Source: Chryseobacterium herbae
GTDB taxonomy: Bacteria; Bacteroidota; Bacteroidia; Flavobacteriales; Weeksellaceae
Direction: 5' to 3'
Length of the DNA: 64,000 nt
Assembly (NCBI RefSeq): GCF_025154075.1
Contig: NZ_JAOAMU010000005.1
Location: forward strand, 124,001 to 188,000
Below, in pieces: positions 26,862 to 36,373 of this stretch (within the stretch, counting starts at the first letter, position 1; each line of letters starts with the position of its first letter). Under the pieces are notes generated by a model, which was not told where the DNA came from, ran no database searches, and saw only the letters and a list, made by a program, of their open reading frames with translations. Both the position numbers and the translations under genes were made by a program.

Positions 26862-28277
26862 TTAATGAGTTCCTCCTCCTAATGCTCTGTATAAATCAAC
26901 TTCGGCATTGAGTTTTTCCAGAGTAACATTCACGGCTTCCAGATCATTCTGAAGTTTGTTATTCTGTGCTGTGATGACTTCCAGATAGGTGGCCATCCCG
27001 CTTTTATACAGTTTCAGCGCATCGTTGATGCCTTTATCTAAAATAGCCGTTCTCTGCTCCAGCAATTCCAGCCTTTCGGAAGACCCTCTGGATTTAGCCA
27101 TAGCATCTGAAACTTCTCCCACAGCGGTCATGACGGATTGCTTAAAGGTGATTACAGCCTTTTCCTGTTCTATCACCGCCGTTTCGTAGGCCGTTTTCAT
27201 CTCTTTTTTTTGAAAAATAGGAACGGCAAGATTGGCTGCCAGCGTTTTGGTAATCGATCCCGGCAGATCAAACCAGGTATTAAATTTATTCGAATTCAGC
27301 CCGATTTGTGGGGAAAGGCTAATGCTTGGGTACATCGCTACTTTTGCCAGTCCTGTTTTTGAATTCAGACTGATTACATTGAATTCTGCAGCTTTCAAAT
27401 CCGGACGACGGCTCAATAATTGGGCAGGAATGCCTTCTGACAGATTGTTTTCAGGAATCATTTCTACTAAATTACCTTCTCTTTCAATGCTTCCGGGATA
27501 TTCGCCGCAAAGAATACTCAATGCATTTTCCTGAACGGAAATATTCTGTTTGGCCAATGGAATCAATAGCTCAGCCGTTTTCTTCTGCGCTTCGGATTGC
27601 TGTACCGCCAATGAATTGATCTGCCCCGCCTTGAACTGAAGATTCATCATCTGAAGCGTGTTATTGCTTAATTCAATATTTCTCTCCGCTATTTTCAGCT
27701 GTTCATCCAGACTTATTAAATTGTAATAGGCCTGTGCCACCTGAACAATAATCCTGCTTTTTAAGGCATCCAGATTTTCTTTCTGTGCAAAATATCCAGC
27801 TGCAGCCGATTCTTTCTGCATTTTGGATTTCCCCCAGATATCTACTTCCCAGGACAGTTTCAGTGAGGCGCTGAAATCATCGATGTATTTATTGCCGGTG
27901 AACTGTTCATTAAGCGATCCATTAAGGCTGTTTTTCGAGGCCCAGCTTCGGTTGGCTCCCGCACTAAAATCAAGGGTTGGTAGCAATGCATTTTTTGCCT
28001 GTTTATAGGCAAGATCCAGCTGTTCCATATTCTTAAGCGCTATGGAGACTTCATTATTTTTAGTCAGTGCTTTTTCTATTAATCCCTGAAGTTTCTGATC
28101 TTTGAAGAACGTTTTCCAGGGAAGTACGATGGTATCTCCGGTTAATTTTACGGGATCTCTGTATGCTGCCGGGATATTGGCATCCGTTCCGGCATAAGGT
28201 TTTCTTACAGCGCAGGATGTCAATACAGATACCATTGCGCCGTAAAAAAATATTTTATTGATGTTAAATCGTTTCAT
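26862..28277 (-). CDS. Outer membrane efflux lipoprotein (OprM/TolC family)
   Basis: The protein is 471 aa from ATG 28277 (MKRFNINKIFF). The frame reaches 28331, but those residues overlap the upstream RND gene and would bury the signal peptide. The lipobox is LTSC. Two OEP repeats are visible, with the RRPDLKAAEFNV motif typical of NodT/OprM proteins and long helices (VIEQEKAVITFKQSVMTAV; LYKSGMATYLEVITAQNN). It forms the outer-membrane channel of the tripartite pump. Its start overlaps the RND stop by 14 nt. Confidence 0.93.
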   Translation of the reverse strand: MKRFNINKIFFYGAMVSVLTSCAVRKPYAGTDANIPAAYRDPVKLTGDTIVLPWKTFFKDQKLQGLIEKALTKNNEVSIALKNMEQLDLAYKQAKNALLPTLDFSAGANRSWASKNSLNGSLNEQFTGNKYIDDFSASLKLSWEVDIWGKSKMQKESAAAGYFAQKENLDALKSRIIVQVAQAYYNLISLDEQLKIAERNIELSNNTLQMMNLQFKAGQINSLAVQQSEAQKKTAELLIPLAKQNISVQENALSILCGEYPGSIEREGNLVEMIPENNLSEGIPAQLLSRRPDLKAAEFNVISLNSKTGLAKVAMYPSISLSPQIGLNSNKFNTWFDLPGSITKTLAANLAVPIFQKKEMKTAYETAVIEQEKAVITFKQSVMTAVGEVSDAMAKSRGSSERLELLEQRTAILDKGINDALKLYKSGMATYLEVITAQNNKLQNDLEAVNVTLEKLNAEVDLYRALGGGTH

Positions 28278-31200
28278 TTGATGGTTGATTTTCCGGTTTC
28301 TCATTATATTTCTTTGATGAAAACTTCTCATCCAGATATTGAAAAAACATGTACAATACTGGAATTACAAAAACACCCAGTACCACGCCGCTCAACATTC
28401 CCATGGCCGCACTTGTACTAATGGATCTGTTTCCTGAAGCCATTCCTCCTGACGAGATCATCAAGGGGATCATTCCTACAATAAATGCCAGGGAAGTCAT
28501 AATGATCGGTCGTAGCCTTGCTTTTGCTCCGTCTAATGCAGATTCCAGAATAGATAACCCGGATTTTCTTCTCTGCACCGCAAATTCTACGATAAGGATG
28601 GCATTTTTCGCCAGAAGCCCAATCAGCATGATCAATCCTACCTGCACGTAAATGTTATTGTCCAGTCCAATTGCTTTTATTCCCAGAAACGCTCCTACAA
28701 CTCCTGTGGGAATGGACAGCATAACTGCCAGAGGAAGGATGTAGCTCTCGTACTGTGCGGCAAGCAGCAGATACACAAACAGCAGACACAATCCAAATAT
28801 GGCAATCGTTTGGTTTCCGGCTGATTTTTCTTCCAGACTTAATCCGGTCCATTCATAGCTGTAATCAGAAGGAAGTTTATCCAGTGTTTTTTCCAGTTTT
28901 CCCATCAGTTCTCCGTTACTTACGCCTGGTTTTGGAGACACATTGATGTTCAGTGAATTATAAAGATTGTATCGTTGCGTGGATTCAGGTCCGTAGACTT
29001 TATGCAAGGTGATCATGGTGTTGGCCGGAACCATCTGACCTTGGTTATTTTTTACAAAAATATCGTTGAAAGCCTGCTCATCCATTCGGAACATACCATC
29101 CGCCTTGATATTGACTCTGTAAAATTTCCCGAATCTTGAAAAATTCTGAGACTGATCTCCTGAAAAGTACGTCTGAACGGTTCCCAAAAGGTTAGAAATG
29201 CTTACTCCCAACTGTTTGGCTTTATCTTCATCCACTTCAAGTTCCATCTGCGGATAATCTGCCCTGAACATGGTATACGCGAAGCCTACTTCCGGTACCT
29301 TCATCAGCTGCCCAATGACCTCATCCGCTTTTGCTTTCAGTGCCTGTGGATCTCTTCCCATTCGGTCCTGAAGCACAATTTCCGCATCATTGGTCATCCC
29401 GTATCCTTCTACAGGCGGCATTCTGAAGGTCATTACACTTCCTTCTTTAATGGAAGCCAGCTTTTCATTCACTCTGTTTAAGATTTCATCAATATCCTGG
29501 ACTTTTCCTCTTTCTTTTTTAGGTTTAAGTTTCACAAATCCCATCGCATAAGCAGGACCGGCACTGTTACTTAATAAATTGTATCCTGTGATGGATGTAT
29601 TTTCGTGAATTCCTTCTACATTTTTCAGGATAGCATTGATCTTGGCTGCTGTTTCCGTGGTTTTGGTCAAACCTGTTCCCGGCGGCATGCTTAACGTGTA
29701 CATGAAAAGCCCGTCATCCTCCATTGGAACGAAACTTTTTGGGGTACTGGTCATCAGCCATGCTGCTACACCGATTACGCCTACTACCAAACCTCCTGCT
29801 ATCCATTTACGTCCGATCAGAAATCTTACACCGTTTACATATCGGTTGGTCATATTATTAAAACCGGCATTGAATGCTACTGCAAATCTTTTCCCAAATC
29901 CCTTCGGATGTTCTCCGCCCTCTGAATGGTTGTTTTTAAGGAATACAGCGCATAAAGCAGGTGTTAAAGTCAAGGCATTCACTGCTGAAATAATGATGGC
30001 AATGGCCAATGTATAGGCAAACTGCTTATAAAACATTCCCGCTGATCCGGACATAAACCCAATCGGAATAAATACAGCAGACATCACCAGTGTAATGGAA
30101 ATAACTGCTCCAGTAATTTCACTCATCGCTTTATGTGTCGCTTCTCTTCCGGAAAGATCTGTCCCTTCCATATTGGAATGAACGGCTTCTACGACGACAA
30201 TGGCATCATCCACCACGATACCGATGGCCAGTACCAAAGCGAAGAGCGTCAGTACATTGATCGTAAATCCTAATACCAGAAGGAAAAAGAAGGTTCCTAT
30301 AATGGCAACAGGAACCGCTATTGCCGGAATGATGGTAGATCTGAAGTCCTGCAGAAAGAGAAATACCACAATAAACACGAGAATAAATGCTTCGATCAAA
30401 GTAGATTTTACCTGTCCGGTGGCTTCATCCAGTCTTTCTTTTGTACTCATCACCTTGGAATATTTTATCCCGGGAGGAAATGATTTCGAAAGCTGTTCTA
30501 TAGATTTGTCGATCCCTACTTCAATGGCGTTGGCATTAGAACCTGTCGTCTGCATAATCGCTACGGTCACCGCATTTTTCCCATTGGAAAGATTGTCTCC
30601 ACTGTAAGAAAGCGACCCGAATTCTACGCGGGCGACATCTTTCAGGCGTATAAGCTTGGTGCCGTCGTTTTTAACGATGATATTTTCATACTGTTCCGGT
30701 TTGTTCTTTTTTCCTTTATAGCGGATCACATATTCCAGTGCTGCATCAGATTCCTCGCCCAGCTTTCCGGGAGCGGATTCTAAACTGTGATCTGCAATGG
30801 CATTGGAAACATCAGCAGGATCAAGGCCATACGAGGCCATTTTTTGAGGATTCAGCCAGATTCTCATGGAGTAATCTTTAATTCCGAATACCTGCGCCTG
30901 TCCTACTCCTTTTACTCTTTTGACCTGTGGAATCAGGTTGATATTGGCATAATTCTGCAGAAACGTTTCGTCATATTTGCTGTTATCATCGGTATAAATA
31001 TTGAAAAGCATCACCATGCTGTTCTGCTGCTTGGAAGTCGTCAGTCCCATTCTTACCACTTCCTGAGGAAGTATCGGTGTGGCCTGCTGAACCCTGTTTT
31101 GTACGTTGACGGCCGCCTGATCTGCATTAACGCCCTGTTTAAATATGATAGAAATGGAGAAACTTCCGTCGTTACTGGCAGTCGATTTCATGTATTCCAT

Positions 31201-31422
31201 GTCTTCCACTCCATTGATCTGCTCTTCCAGAGGCGTTACCACGGAACGTATTACAGTTTCACTGTTTCCACCCGGATAAGAACCCATAACGGTAATGGTG
31301 GGTGGCGAAATGTCCGGAAATCTGGTCACCGCCAGCTGGTTCAGTCCTATAATCCCCAATATGACAATGATCAGAGATATTACCGTTGCCAGTACCGGAC
31401 GGTCTATTATCTTTTTTAACAT
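28264..31422 (-). CDS. RND multidrug efflux permease (HAE1/AcrB family)
   Basis: The protein is 1052 aa, full length for HAE1 RND pumps. The N-terminal helix (DRPVLATVISLIIVILG), porter domain (FPDISPPTITV, YPGGNSETV) and central helices with the proton-relay GIVVDDAIVVVEAV (paired Asp) are intact. The second half repeats the fold and ends in helices with VEFAVQRRKSGLSILES. It takes substrates from the periplasm and inner membrane leaflet and expels them using the proton gradient. It lies between the adaptor (31 bp upstream) and the channel gene (overlapping). Confidence 0.95.
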   Translation of the reverse strand: MLKKIIDRPVLATVISLIIVILGIIGLNQLAVTRFPDISPPTITVMGSYPGGNSETVIRSVVTPLEEQINGVEDMEYMKSTASNDGSFSISIIFKQGVNADQAAVNVQNRVQQATPILPQEVVRMGLTTSKQQNSMVMLFNIYTDDNSKYDETFLQNYANINLIPQVKRVKGVGQAQVFGIKDYSMRIWLNPQKMASYGLDPADVSNAIADHSLESAPGKLGEESDAALEYVIRYKGKKNKPEQYENIIVKNDGTKLIRLKDVARVEFGSLSYSGDNLSNGKNAVTVAIMQTTGSNANAIEVGIDKSIEQLSKSFPPGIKYSKVMSTKERLDEATGQVKSTLIEAFILVFIVVFLFLQDFRSTIIPAIAVPVAIIGTFFFLLVLGFTINVLTLFALVLAIGIVVDDAIVVVEAVHSNMEGTDLSGREATHKAMSEITGAVISITLVMSAVFIPIGFMSGSAGMFYKQFAYTLAIAIIISAVNALTLTPALCAVFLKNNHSEGGEHPKGFGKRFAVAFNAGFNNMTNRYVNGVRFLIGRKWIAGGLVVGVIGVAAWLMTSTPKSFVPMEDDGLFMYTLSMPPGTGLTKTTETAAKINAILKNVEGIHENTSITGYNLLSNSAGPAYAMGFVKLKPKKERGKVQDIDEILNRVNEKLASIKEGSVMTFRMPPVEGYGMTNDAEIVLQDRMGRDPQALKAKADEVIGQLMKVPEVGFAYTMFRADYPQMELEVDEDKAKQLGVSISNLLGTVQTYFSGDQSQNFSRFGKFYRVNIKADGMFRMDEQAFNDIFVKNNQGQMVPANTMITLHKVYGPESTQRYNLYNSLNINVSPKPGVSNGELMGKLEKTLDKLPSDYSYEWTGLSLEEKSAGNQTIAIFGLCLLFVYLLLAAQYESYILPLAVMLSIPTGVVGAFLGIKAIGLDNNIYVQVGLIMLIGLLAKNAILIVEFAVQRRKSGLSILESALDGAKARLRPIIMTSLAFIVGMIPLMISSGGMASGNRSISTSAAMGMLSGVVLGVFVIPVLYMFFQYLDEKFSSKKYNEKPENQPSNETI

Positions 31423-31453
31423 GTTAAATTTTCTAAGAATGAATGATTATCTA

Positions 31454-32563
31454 TTATTTCACATCCGCTGACACCAGCGCTCCGTCTGTAAGCACGTCAA
31501 TCCTGTTCACGGCGATTTTATCACCGGCTTTGACTCCGTTTTTCACGAAATAATCCTGAGATGTGCTTCCTGAAATTTCAATCGGGGACATTTTTACTTT
31601 ATCCTTCCCTTCCAGTTTGTATACGAAGAATTTATCCTGAATATCTTTGACTGCCGTTTTGGGAAGTTTTACAATTCCGTCCAGAGACTGATGTAATAAA
31701 ACTCTTGCTGTTCCTCCTGCTCTCAATAATTTATCCGGATTCTGGAAAATGGCTTTCATCTGGATGCTTCCCGTATTTTTGTCAAAATTCCCGCTGGCAT
31801 TTTCCACTTTTCCTTTGTAGGAATATTTTGAACCATCAGCAAGGATCAGTTCTACATTTTCTGTCTCTTCTCCTGATACTGTTTTTCTGGTGTAGGTTAT
31901 AAAATCAGCTTCATTCATTGAGAAGTAGACATTCACCGTATTGATATTCGAAAGTGATGTCAACGGAGCTGCATCTGAAGGACTGATGAGGTTTCCTACC
32001 CTGTTCGGGATTCTCCCGATATAACCGGTTACCGGCGCTTTGATGTAAGTGAAATTGGCATTGATTCGTGATGAGCCTAATGAAGATCTGGCCTGTGCCG
32101 CCTGTGCCGCTGCTGCATTATAATTCGCCTGAGCGGTTTTGAGCTGCATATCGGAAACTACTTTTCCTTCTACCAGAGGTTTTAGCTTTTCTACCTCCAA
32201 TCTTGCAGTTTCCTGAGCGGCTATTGCGGCTTTCAAAGCAGCTTCATTATTATTCACCTGCTCATTATACACGGAAGGATTGATTCTGAAAAGGGTCTGA
32301 CCTTTATTCACATACTGACCTTCTTTTACATAAACGGCTTCCAGATATCCTGTGACCTGAGCTTTAATATCTACATTATCCTGCCCTTCAATACTTCCCG
32401 GATATCCCGCAGAAACATCTGCATCACCGGATTTCAACTGAATAAAACCTGTAGGTACCGCACTCATCTGCTGAGCTGTTTCCTGACCGTTTCCTGAGCT
32501 GCAGGAGCTAAGCCCGACAACAGCGGCTAACGACAGCACCCAATATCCTTTTTTATAATTCAT
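31454..32563 (-). CDS. RND efflux periplasmic adaptor (membrane fusion lipoprotein)
   Basis: The protein is 369 aa with a lipobox LSSC (Cys21). The barrel-sandwich/lipoyl halves are visible (VDIKAQVTGYLEAVYVKEGQYVNKGQ and YIKAPVTGYIGRI) with a helical hairpin between them (about residues 95-165), then beta-barrel and membrane-proximal domains. It bridges the RND pump and the outer-membrane channel. It is the first gene of the three-gene pump operon; the two-component pair upstream is separated by 391 bp of repeats. Confidence 0.94.
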   Translation of the reverse strand: MNYKKGYWVLSLAAVVGLSSCSSGNGQETAQQMSAVPTGFIQLKSGDADVSAGYPGSIEGQDNVDIKAQVTGYLEAVYVKEGQYVNKGQTLFRINPSVYNEQVNNNEAALKAAIAAQETARLEVEKLKPLVEGKVVSDMQLKTAQANYNAAAAQAAQARSSLGSSRINANFTYIKAPVTGYIGRIPNRVGNLISPSDAAPLTSLSNINTVNVYFSMNEADFITYTRKTVSGEETENVELILADGSKYSYKGKVENASGNFDKNTGSIQMKAIFQNPDKLLRAGGTARVLLHQSLDGIVKLPKTAVKDIQDKFFVYKLEGKDKVKMSPIEISGSTSQDYFVKNGVKAGDKIAVNRIDVLTDGALVSADVK

Positions 32564-32695
32564 AATGATCTGTTTTTAAATTTTACACTTGCAAAATAAG
32601 CGCACAGAATAAGGATCCAGATGAAGAAATCCGGTGAAACGTAATTAATCGCAGGTGAAACGTAGGCTAAGGAAAATGAAAAAATCTCTCAGGAG

Positions 32696-32952
32696 AAGAT
32701 TTCAGATATGAGATTTTTAGGTTGAGGCAGAGATTGGGGAAAGTGAATGGTCAATTTTGCTTCGCAAGTGAATGGTGAATTTTTGGAGGAGATATCAGAT
32801 ACTAGATGTCAGACATCAGATTTCAGACCAGCCAAAAACCCGTATACTGAAACGCTCAAACGCTCCGACTCTCAAACTTCCTGACCTGAAACTCTCAAAC
32901 CTGTATCTCGGAACCCGAACCCCGAAACTCTCAAACCCGTATCCCGTACCTG
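32696..32952. repeat. Intergenic repeat family A, copy 2
   Basis: This occupies most of the 391-bp gap 32564-32954. It shares TCAATTTTGCTTCGCAAGTG, GACATCAGATTTCAGACC and the AACTCTCAAAC/CCCGAA units with 24990-25211, and abuts the stop codon of the LytTR regulator gene. Confidence 0.7.
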
Positions 32953-32954
32953 CT

Positions 32955-33722
32955 TTAATAATCCATCCAGGACTTGAAGACAGAGGCTTTTTCTCTGCTG
33001 ACGATGATTTCAATGTCAGGTTGTTGTTTTCGGAGTTCCAGTTTTAATTTTCCGTTGAAGTGATTCAAGACCTGCTTTACAGAGTCTATGTGAATAATGA
33101 ACTGCCTGTTCGCACGGAAAAAGAATTTCGGATCCAACTGTCTTTCCAGTTCTTCGAGAGTTTGAGGAACATTTTCGATGGTGCCCGTATTCAATACTGC
33201 TTTGCTTATTCCGAGTTCTGTGTAGAAATAGAGAATGTCTTCCGCCAAAACGGTTTTATAGCCGTCGCGGTGGGCAAGAAGGAAGCGTTTTCTGTAGTCT
33301 TTGGGTTGGATATAATTCAATAACCCCTCAATCGCTGTTCCTACGAACGGAACGGTTTCTATAAAGGTTTCATAGCGTCTCAGTGCAGCTTCCAGCTCAT
33401 CTTCGTCTATGGGTTTCAGAAGATAATCTATGCTGTTATATTTAAAGGCCTGAACGGCATATTCGTCATAAGCTGTTGTAAAAATCACCGGACTGCGGAT
33501 CTCAAATTTATTAAAGATTTCAAAGCTAAGGCCGTCTGCCAGACGCACATCCATCATGATCATATCGGGAGCCGGATTATGATTCAGCCATTCTACTGCT
33601 GAGGTAATGGATTCTTCTACCGACATAATTTCCACGTGGACCCTCAGTTTTAAAAGAAGCCTTTTTAATCGGTCTGCATTCAATTTTTCATCTTCGATGA
33701 TTAAAATCTTATTAATCTTCAT
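32955..33722 (-). CDS. LytTR family response regulator
   Basis: The protein is 255 aa. The receiver domain has the acidic pocket IIEDE and phospho-acceptor Asp58 (MIMMDVR), with Lys in LLKPIDEDEL. The C-terminal LytTR DNA-binding domain (about 150-255) contains FFRANRQFIIHIDSVKQV. It overlaps its sensor-kinase gene by 4 nt. It lies upstream of the RND pump operon on the same strand, making that operon a candidate target. Confidence 0.93.
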   Translation of the reverse strand: MKINKILIIEDEKLNADRLKRLLLKLRVHVEIMSVEESITSAVEWLNHNPAPDMIMMDVRLADGLSFEIFNKFEIRSPVIFTTAYDEYAVQAFKYNSIDYLLKPIDEDELEAALRRYETFIETVPFVGTAIEGLLNYIQPKDYRKRFLLAHRDGYKTVLAEDILYFYTELGISKAVLNTGTIENVPQTLEELERQLDPKFFFRANRQFIIHIDSVKQVLNHFNGKLKLELRKQQPDIEIIVSREKASVFKSWMDY

Positions 33723-34837
33723 ATCAGGGGAAGTTTTACAATGAATTTGTTTTCTGTCTTTTCTATTTCCGGCTTTCCGTAGCCTAGAATCTCATATCTG
33801 GCTTTGATATTTCTCAACCCGACCCCCGAAGAATCCGGTTTATTGATCAGTGGCAGGAAGGTATTCGCAACCACCAGTTCTCCGGTTGGAAGCGTGTAGA
33901 CTTCTATTTCCAGCGGATTTGTTTTTGAGGTTTGATTATGTTTAATAGCATTTTCAACCAACAGTTGAAGAGATAACGGAACGGTGTACATTTTCCGATG
34001 TTCTTCGCGGACATCAATCTTAAATATAACACCGTCGCCGATTCTCTTTTCAATCAGAAAAATATAGGATTCCAGAAATTTCAATTCTTCTTCTACAGCG
34101 ATGACATCTTTCCCGGAATTGACGAGAAGATAGCGATAGACTCTGGCAAATTTCTCAGAATATTCATAGCCAAGCTGCTGATCTTCCAAAATGAGTTCAG
34201 AAAGTACACTGAGATTATTGAAAATAAAATGGGGATCTATCTGTAGTTTAAGCGCCTGAAGTTCTGCAGCCATTGCGGCCTGCTTATGTTTTGAAGCCCT
34301 GAGTTTATGCTGGGCAGCTTCTTCTGCGGTTTTTTTCCAGTTTTCCAGCAAATACTCAACGGTATTAAAAGCACTGATAATAAGTGATATCATGATATTC
34401 GTCGCGACCCATTGACCTAAAAGTGTGAATTCCTTACGATAATCCAGTTTGGACAGGTTTTCTGTGGTGCTTTCTATGATAAAATTGACGATGATGATGA
34501 TCAGTACACTTCCTACAATCTGGATAACGCATTGGATCAGAAGTCTTTTAACCGTCCTGTTGCTCCAGGGAAGGAGTTTATTAAGGGTCCTGTCGATGAA
34601 TATACTCACCTCTGACAGAAGAACAGAGAAAAGAAATACCCACAGCAAATCTTCTACCATAAGCTGCCACGGCCCGTTTAGATAATCCATCCACGCAGGA
34701 TCAAACGGGTCGATCAGATAGGAAAAAATATAGAAGGTAATGATGGCCACCAGCCAGATCACCAGCCTCCTTTTTGCGGTGGAAATAATTTTCCTGTTTC
34801 GGGTTATTTTTTTTCTGATTGTGGCAATCCTGTTCAT
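33719..34837 (-). CDS. LytS-type membrane sensor histidine kinase
   Basis: The protein is 372 aa. Four hydrophobic helices lie in the first ~165 residues. A His_kinase domain follows with the phospho-accepting His in QIDPHFIFNNLSVLSELI. The HATPase region has LQLLVENAIKHNQ and GVGLRNIKARYEIL. There is no periplasmic sensing domain of any size, so the signal is probably sensed within the membrane. It is coupled to the LytTR regulator by a 4-nt overlap. Confidence 0.92.
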   Translation of the reverse strand: MNRIATIRKKITRNRKIISTAKRRLVIWLVAIITFYIFSYLIDPFDPAWMDYLNGPWQLMVEDLLWVFLFSVLLSEVSIFIDRTLNKLLPWSNRTVKRLLIQCVIQIVGSVLIIIIVNFIIESTTENLSKLDYRKEFTLLGQWVATNIMISLIISAFNTVEYLLENWKKTAEEAAQHKLRASKHKQAAMAAELQALKLQIDPHFIFNNLSVLSELILEDQQLGYEYSEKFARVYRYLLVNSGKDVIAVEEELKFLESYIFLIEKRIGDGVIFKIDVREEHRKMYTVPLSLQLLVENAIKHNQTSKTNPLEIEVYTLPTGELVVANTFLPLINKPDSSGVGLRNIKARYEILGYGKPEIEKTENKFIVKLPLI

Positions 34838-35215
34838 ATTCGGGACTTTGTAAGTGTAAATATAAAAATTGATTTGATAGGAAATCTTTCTATTTTGAAC
34901 GAGCCCGCGAAAAGAGCCAGTGAAACGTACAATAAGCCGTTTAGAATGACCTCAACGTTTCATCATCAAAAAAATACATTTCATCACCTTATTCAGTCAC
35001 ATCACCCGCTTTTTTATAAAGAAGTGAACCCTGTTATCCTACTTTTGCCGTATTGAATTTGAAGGATGAAAAATTTTCACCTCATCAAAAAATATCAAAT
35101 AATAAATGCCTCATACTATCAATCCCCGAACATAGATTAAGTTCAATAGAAATCTGAAAATATTTGAATTATCCTTTTGCCTTAACGGCTAAATTTTACA
35201 CTTAATCTTGTTAGT

Positions 35216-35240
35216 AAGGCCCGGCAAATTGCCGGGCCTT
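35216..35240. terminator. Orphan GC-rich hairpin
   Basis: AAGGCCCGGC/GCCGGGCCTT is a perfect 10-bp stem with a 5-nt loop. It is far from any annotated stop (about 320 bp from the PAP2 gene, 380 bp from the kinase gene). It could end a small RNA or be a remnant terminator. Confidence 0.6.
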
Positions 35241-35319
35241 TATCTGGTATAATAACCTGAGTCTGGGATAAGAAGGAGATAAAAAGGATGGAAGATGGAG
35301 GATGGAAGTTACTATTGGA

Positions 35320-35395
35320 CAGTAAGTTTTGGCTAAAGCCTTTTGCAGTGCGTATATCCTGTAAGCGGGCTGAAGCCCGCCCCTATTGAATATAA
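35320..35395. repeat. Dispersed GCGGGCTGAAGCCCGC repeat, copy 1
   Basis: It contains TTTTGGCTAAAGCC, then the palindrome AGCGGGCTGAAGCCCGC, then CCCTATTGAAT. The same order occurs at 59774-59840. Confidence 0.65.
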
Positions 35396-35560
35396 AAAGT
35401 CATCCGAAAATATCTACCAGTATATCACGGTGATGAGCATTGTCGCAAGGAAAAAAATAATTCCAATCCGCATTTTTTCAATCTTATCATCTCAATGTTC
35501 TTATCCCAATTAATGTATAGATGGAATTTTTAATCTTTACCCCAATCTCAGGTTACAATA

Positions 35561-36349
35561 TTAAAAAGTTTTAACAAGTCCTATTCCAAAGCTTTTATCC
35601 TGATAGAAAGGCATGACCATGGTCGCCGTATTTTTGTTTTTACCTTTTAACAGGGTATCGATTTTAGGAAAAAGCCAGTAAGCCAGTTCTGTGGAAAGAA
35701 TACCAAATCCTGCTCCTGCAACGACATCTCCTACCCAGTGTTTATCATTCAGCATTCGGTAGGCTCCTGTAAAAACAGCAATGGGATAACCTGATAAACT
35801 CAGCCAGAAATTGGTGTCTTTATACTCCCGGAACATAAACTGGGCGGAAGAAAAAGCGGCCGCCGTGTGCCCGGACGGAAAAGAAAGATTATTAGACTGA
35901 TCGGGTCTTTCTTCTTTCACAATATGTTTCAGAGGAAGCGTAATGGCTGCTGATATGATCTGCGATGTAGCATAAATAATGGTCCGGTCTCTGAAATTAT
36001 GTTTCCCCTTAATTCCAGCTGCATTTAAGCCATAGACCAGAACTACGGGTGCATATTGTGTATAATTATCCAACCTGATATGATCCGGCTTATGCTCATT
36101 GATCTCGTCTCTGGTAGAAAAGTTGAGCTGCTTCAGGTCTTTTACCGTTAAACTGGCCACTCCATAACTGATAAAAGCGGCAGGGATGATCAAGCTTTTG
36201 TAATTTAAAGCGGGCTTTTTATTCAGTGTAACCGCACTGTCCTGTTGAGGCTTCTGCACCTGAACCGAATCATTTTGAGCGGCGAGTCTGCCACATGCTG
36301 ACAATAAAACAATACAGCAGACAGTTATTTTCTGATGAACAATTGACAT
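35561..36349 (-). CDS. PAP2 family phosphatase
   Basis: The protein is 262 aa with an N-terminal signal/anchor. The three phosphatase motifs are present: KEERP, FPSGH and YRMLNDKHWVGDV (R...H...D). PAP2 enzymes of this kind dephosphorylate lipid substrates at the periplasmic side, such as undecaprenyl pyrophosphate, phosphatidylglycerol phosphate or lipid A phosphates. It lies 24 bp downstream of the TonB-receptor gene and shares its operon with a two-component system. A lipid A or envelope-remodelling role is inferred. Confidence 0.9.
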   Translation of the reverse strand: MSIVHQKITVCCIVLLSACGRLAAQNDSVQVQKPQQDSAVTLNKKPALNYKSLIIPAAFISYGVASLTVKDLKQLNFSTRDEINEHKPDHIRLDNYTQYAPVVLVYGLNAAGIKGKHNFRDRTIIYATSQIISAAITLPLKHIVKEERPDQSNNLSFPSGHTAAAFSSAQFMFREYKDTNFWLSLSGYPIAVFTGAYRMLNDKHWVGDVVAGAGFGILSTELAYWLFPKIDTLLKGKNKNTATMVMPFYQDKSFGIGLVKTF

Positions 36350-36373
36350 TTTGATAGTAGTATTAGTTGGTTA

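Larger units (their letters stand above)
34838..35560. other. 723-bp gene-free region with hairpin and repeats
   Basis: The region lies upstream of the kinase gene and downstream of the PAP2 gene. It holds a perfect GC-rich hairpin (35216-35240), a GGAAGATGGA-type repeat (35288-35307) and a GCGGGCTGAAGCCCGC element (35320-35395). No frame here looks coding; the longest candidates are short and lack any recognisable start context. Confidence 0.6.

Noticed and set aside
30787..31419. 210-codon plus-strand frame inside the RND pump gene
   Set aside because: It is antisense to a full-length, well conserved pump; low-complexity translation.
35065..35139. 24-codon plus-strand frame before the orphan hairpin
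   Set aside because: No Cys cluster, signal peptide or repeat that would mark a leader peptide; likely chance in AT-rich DNA.
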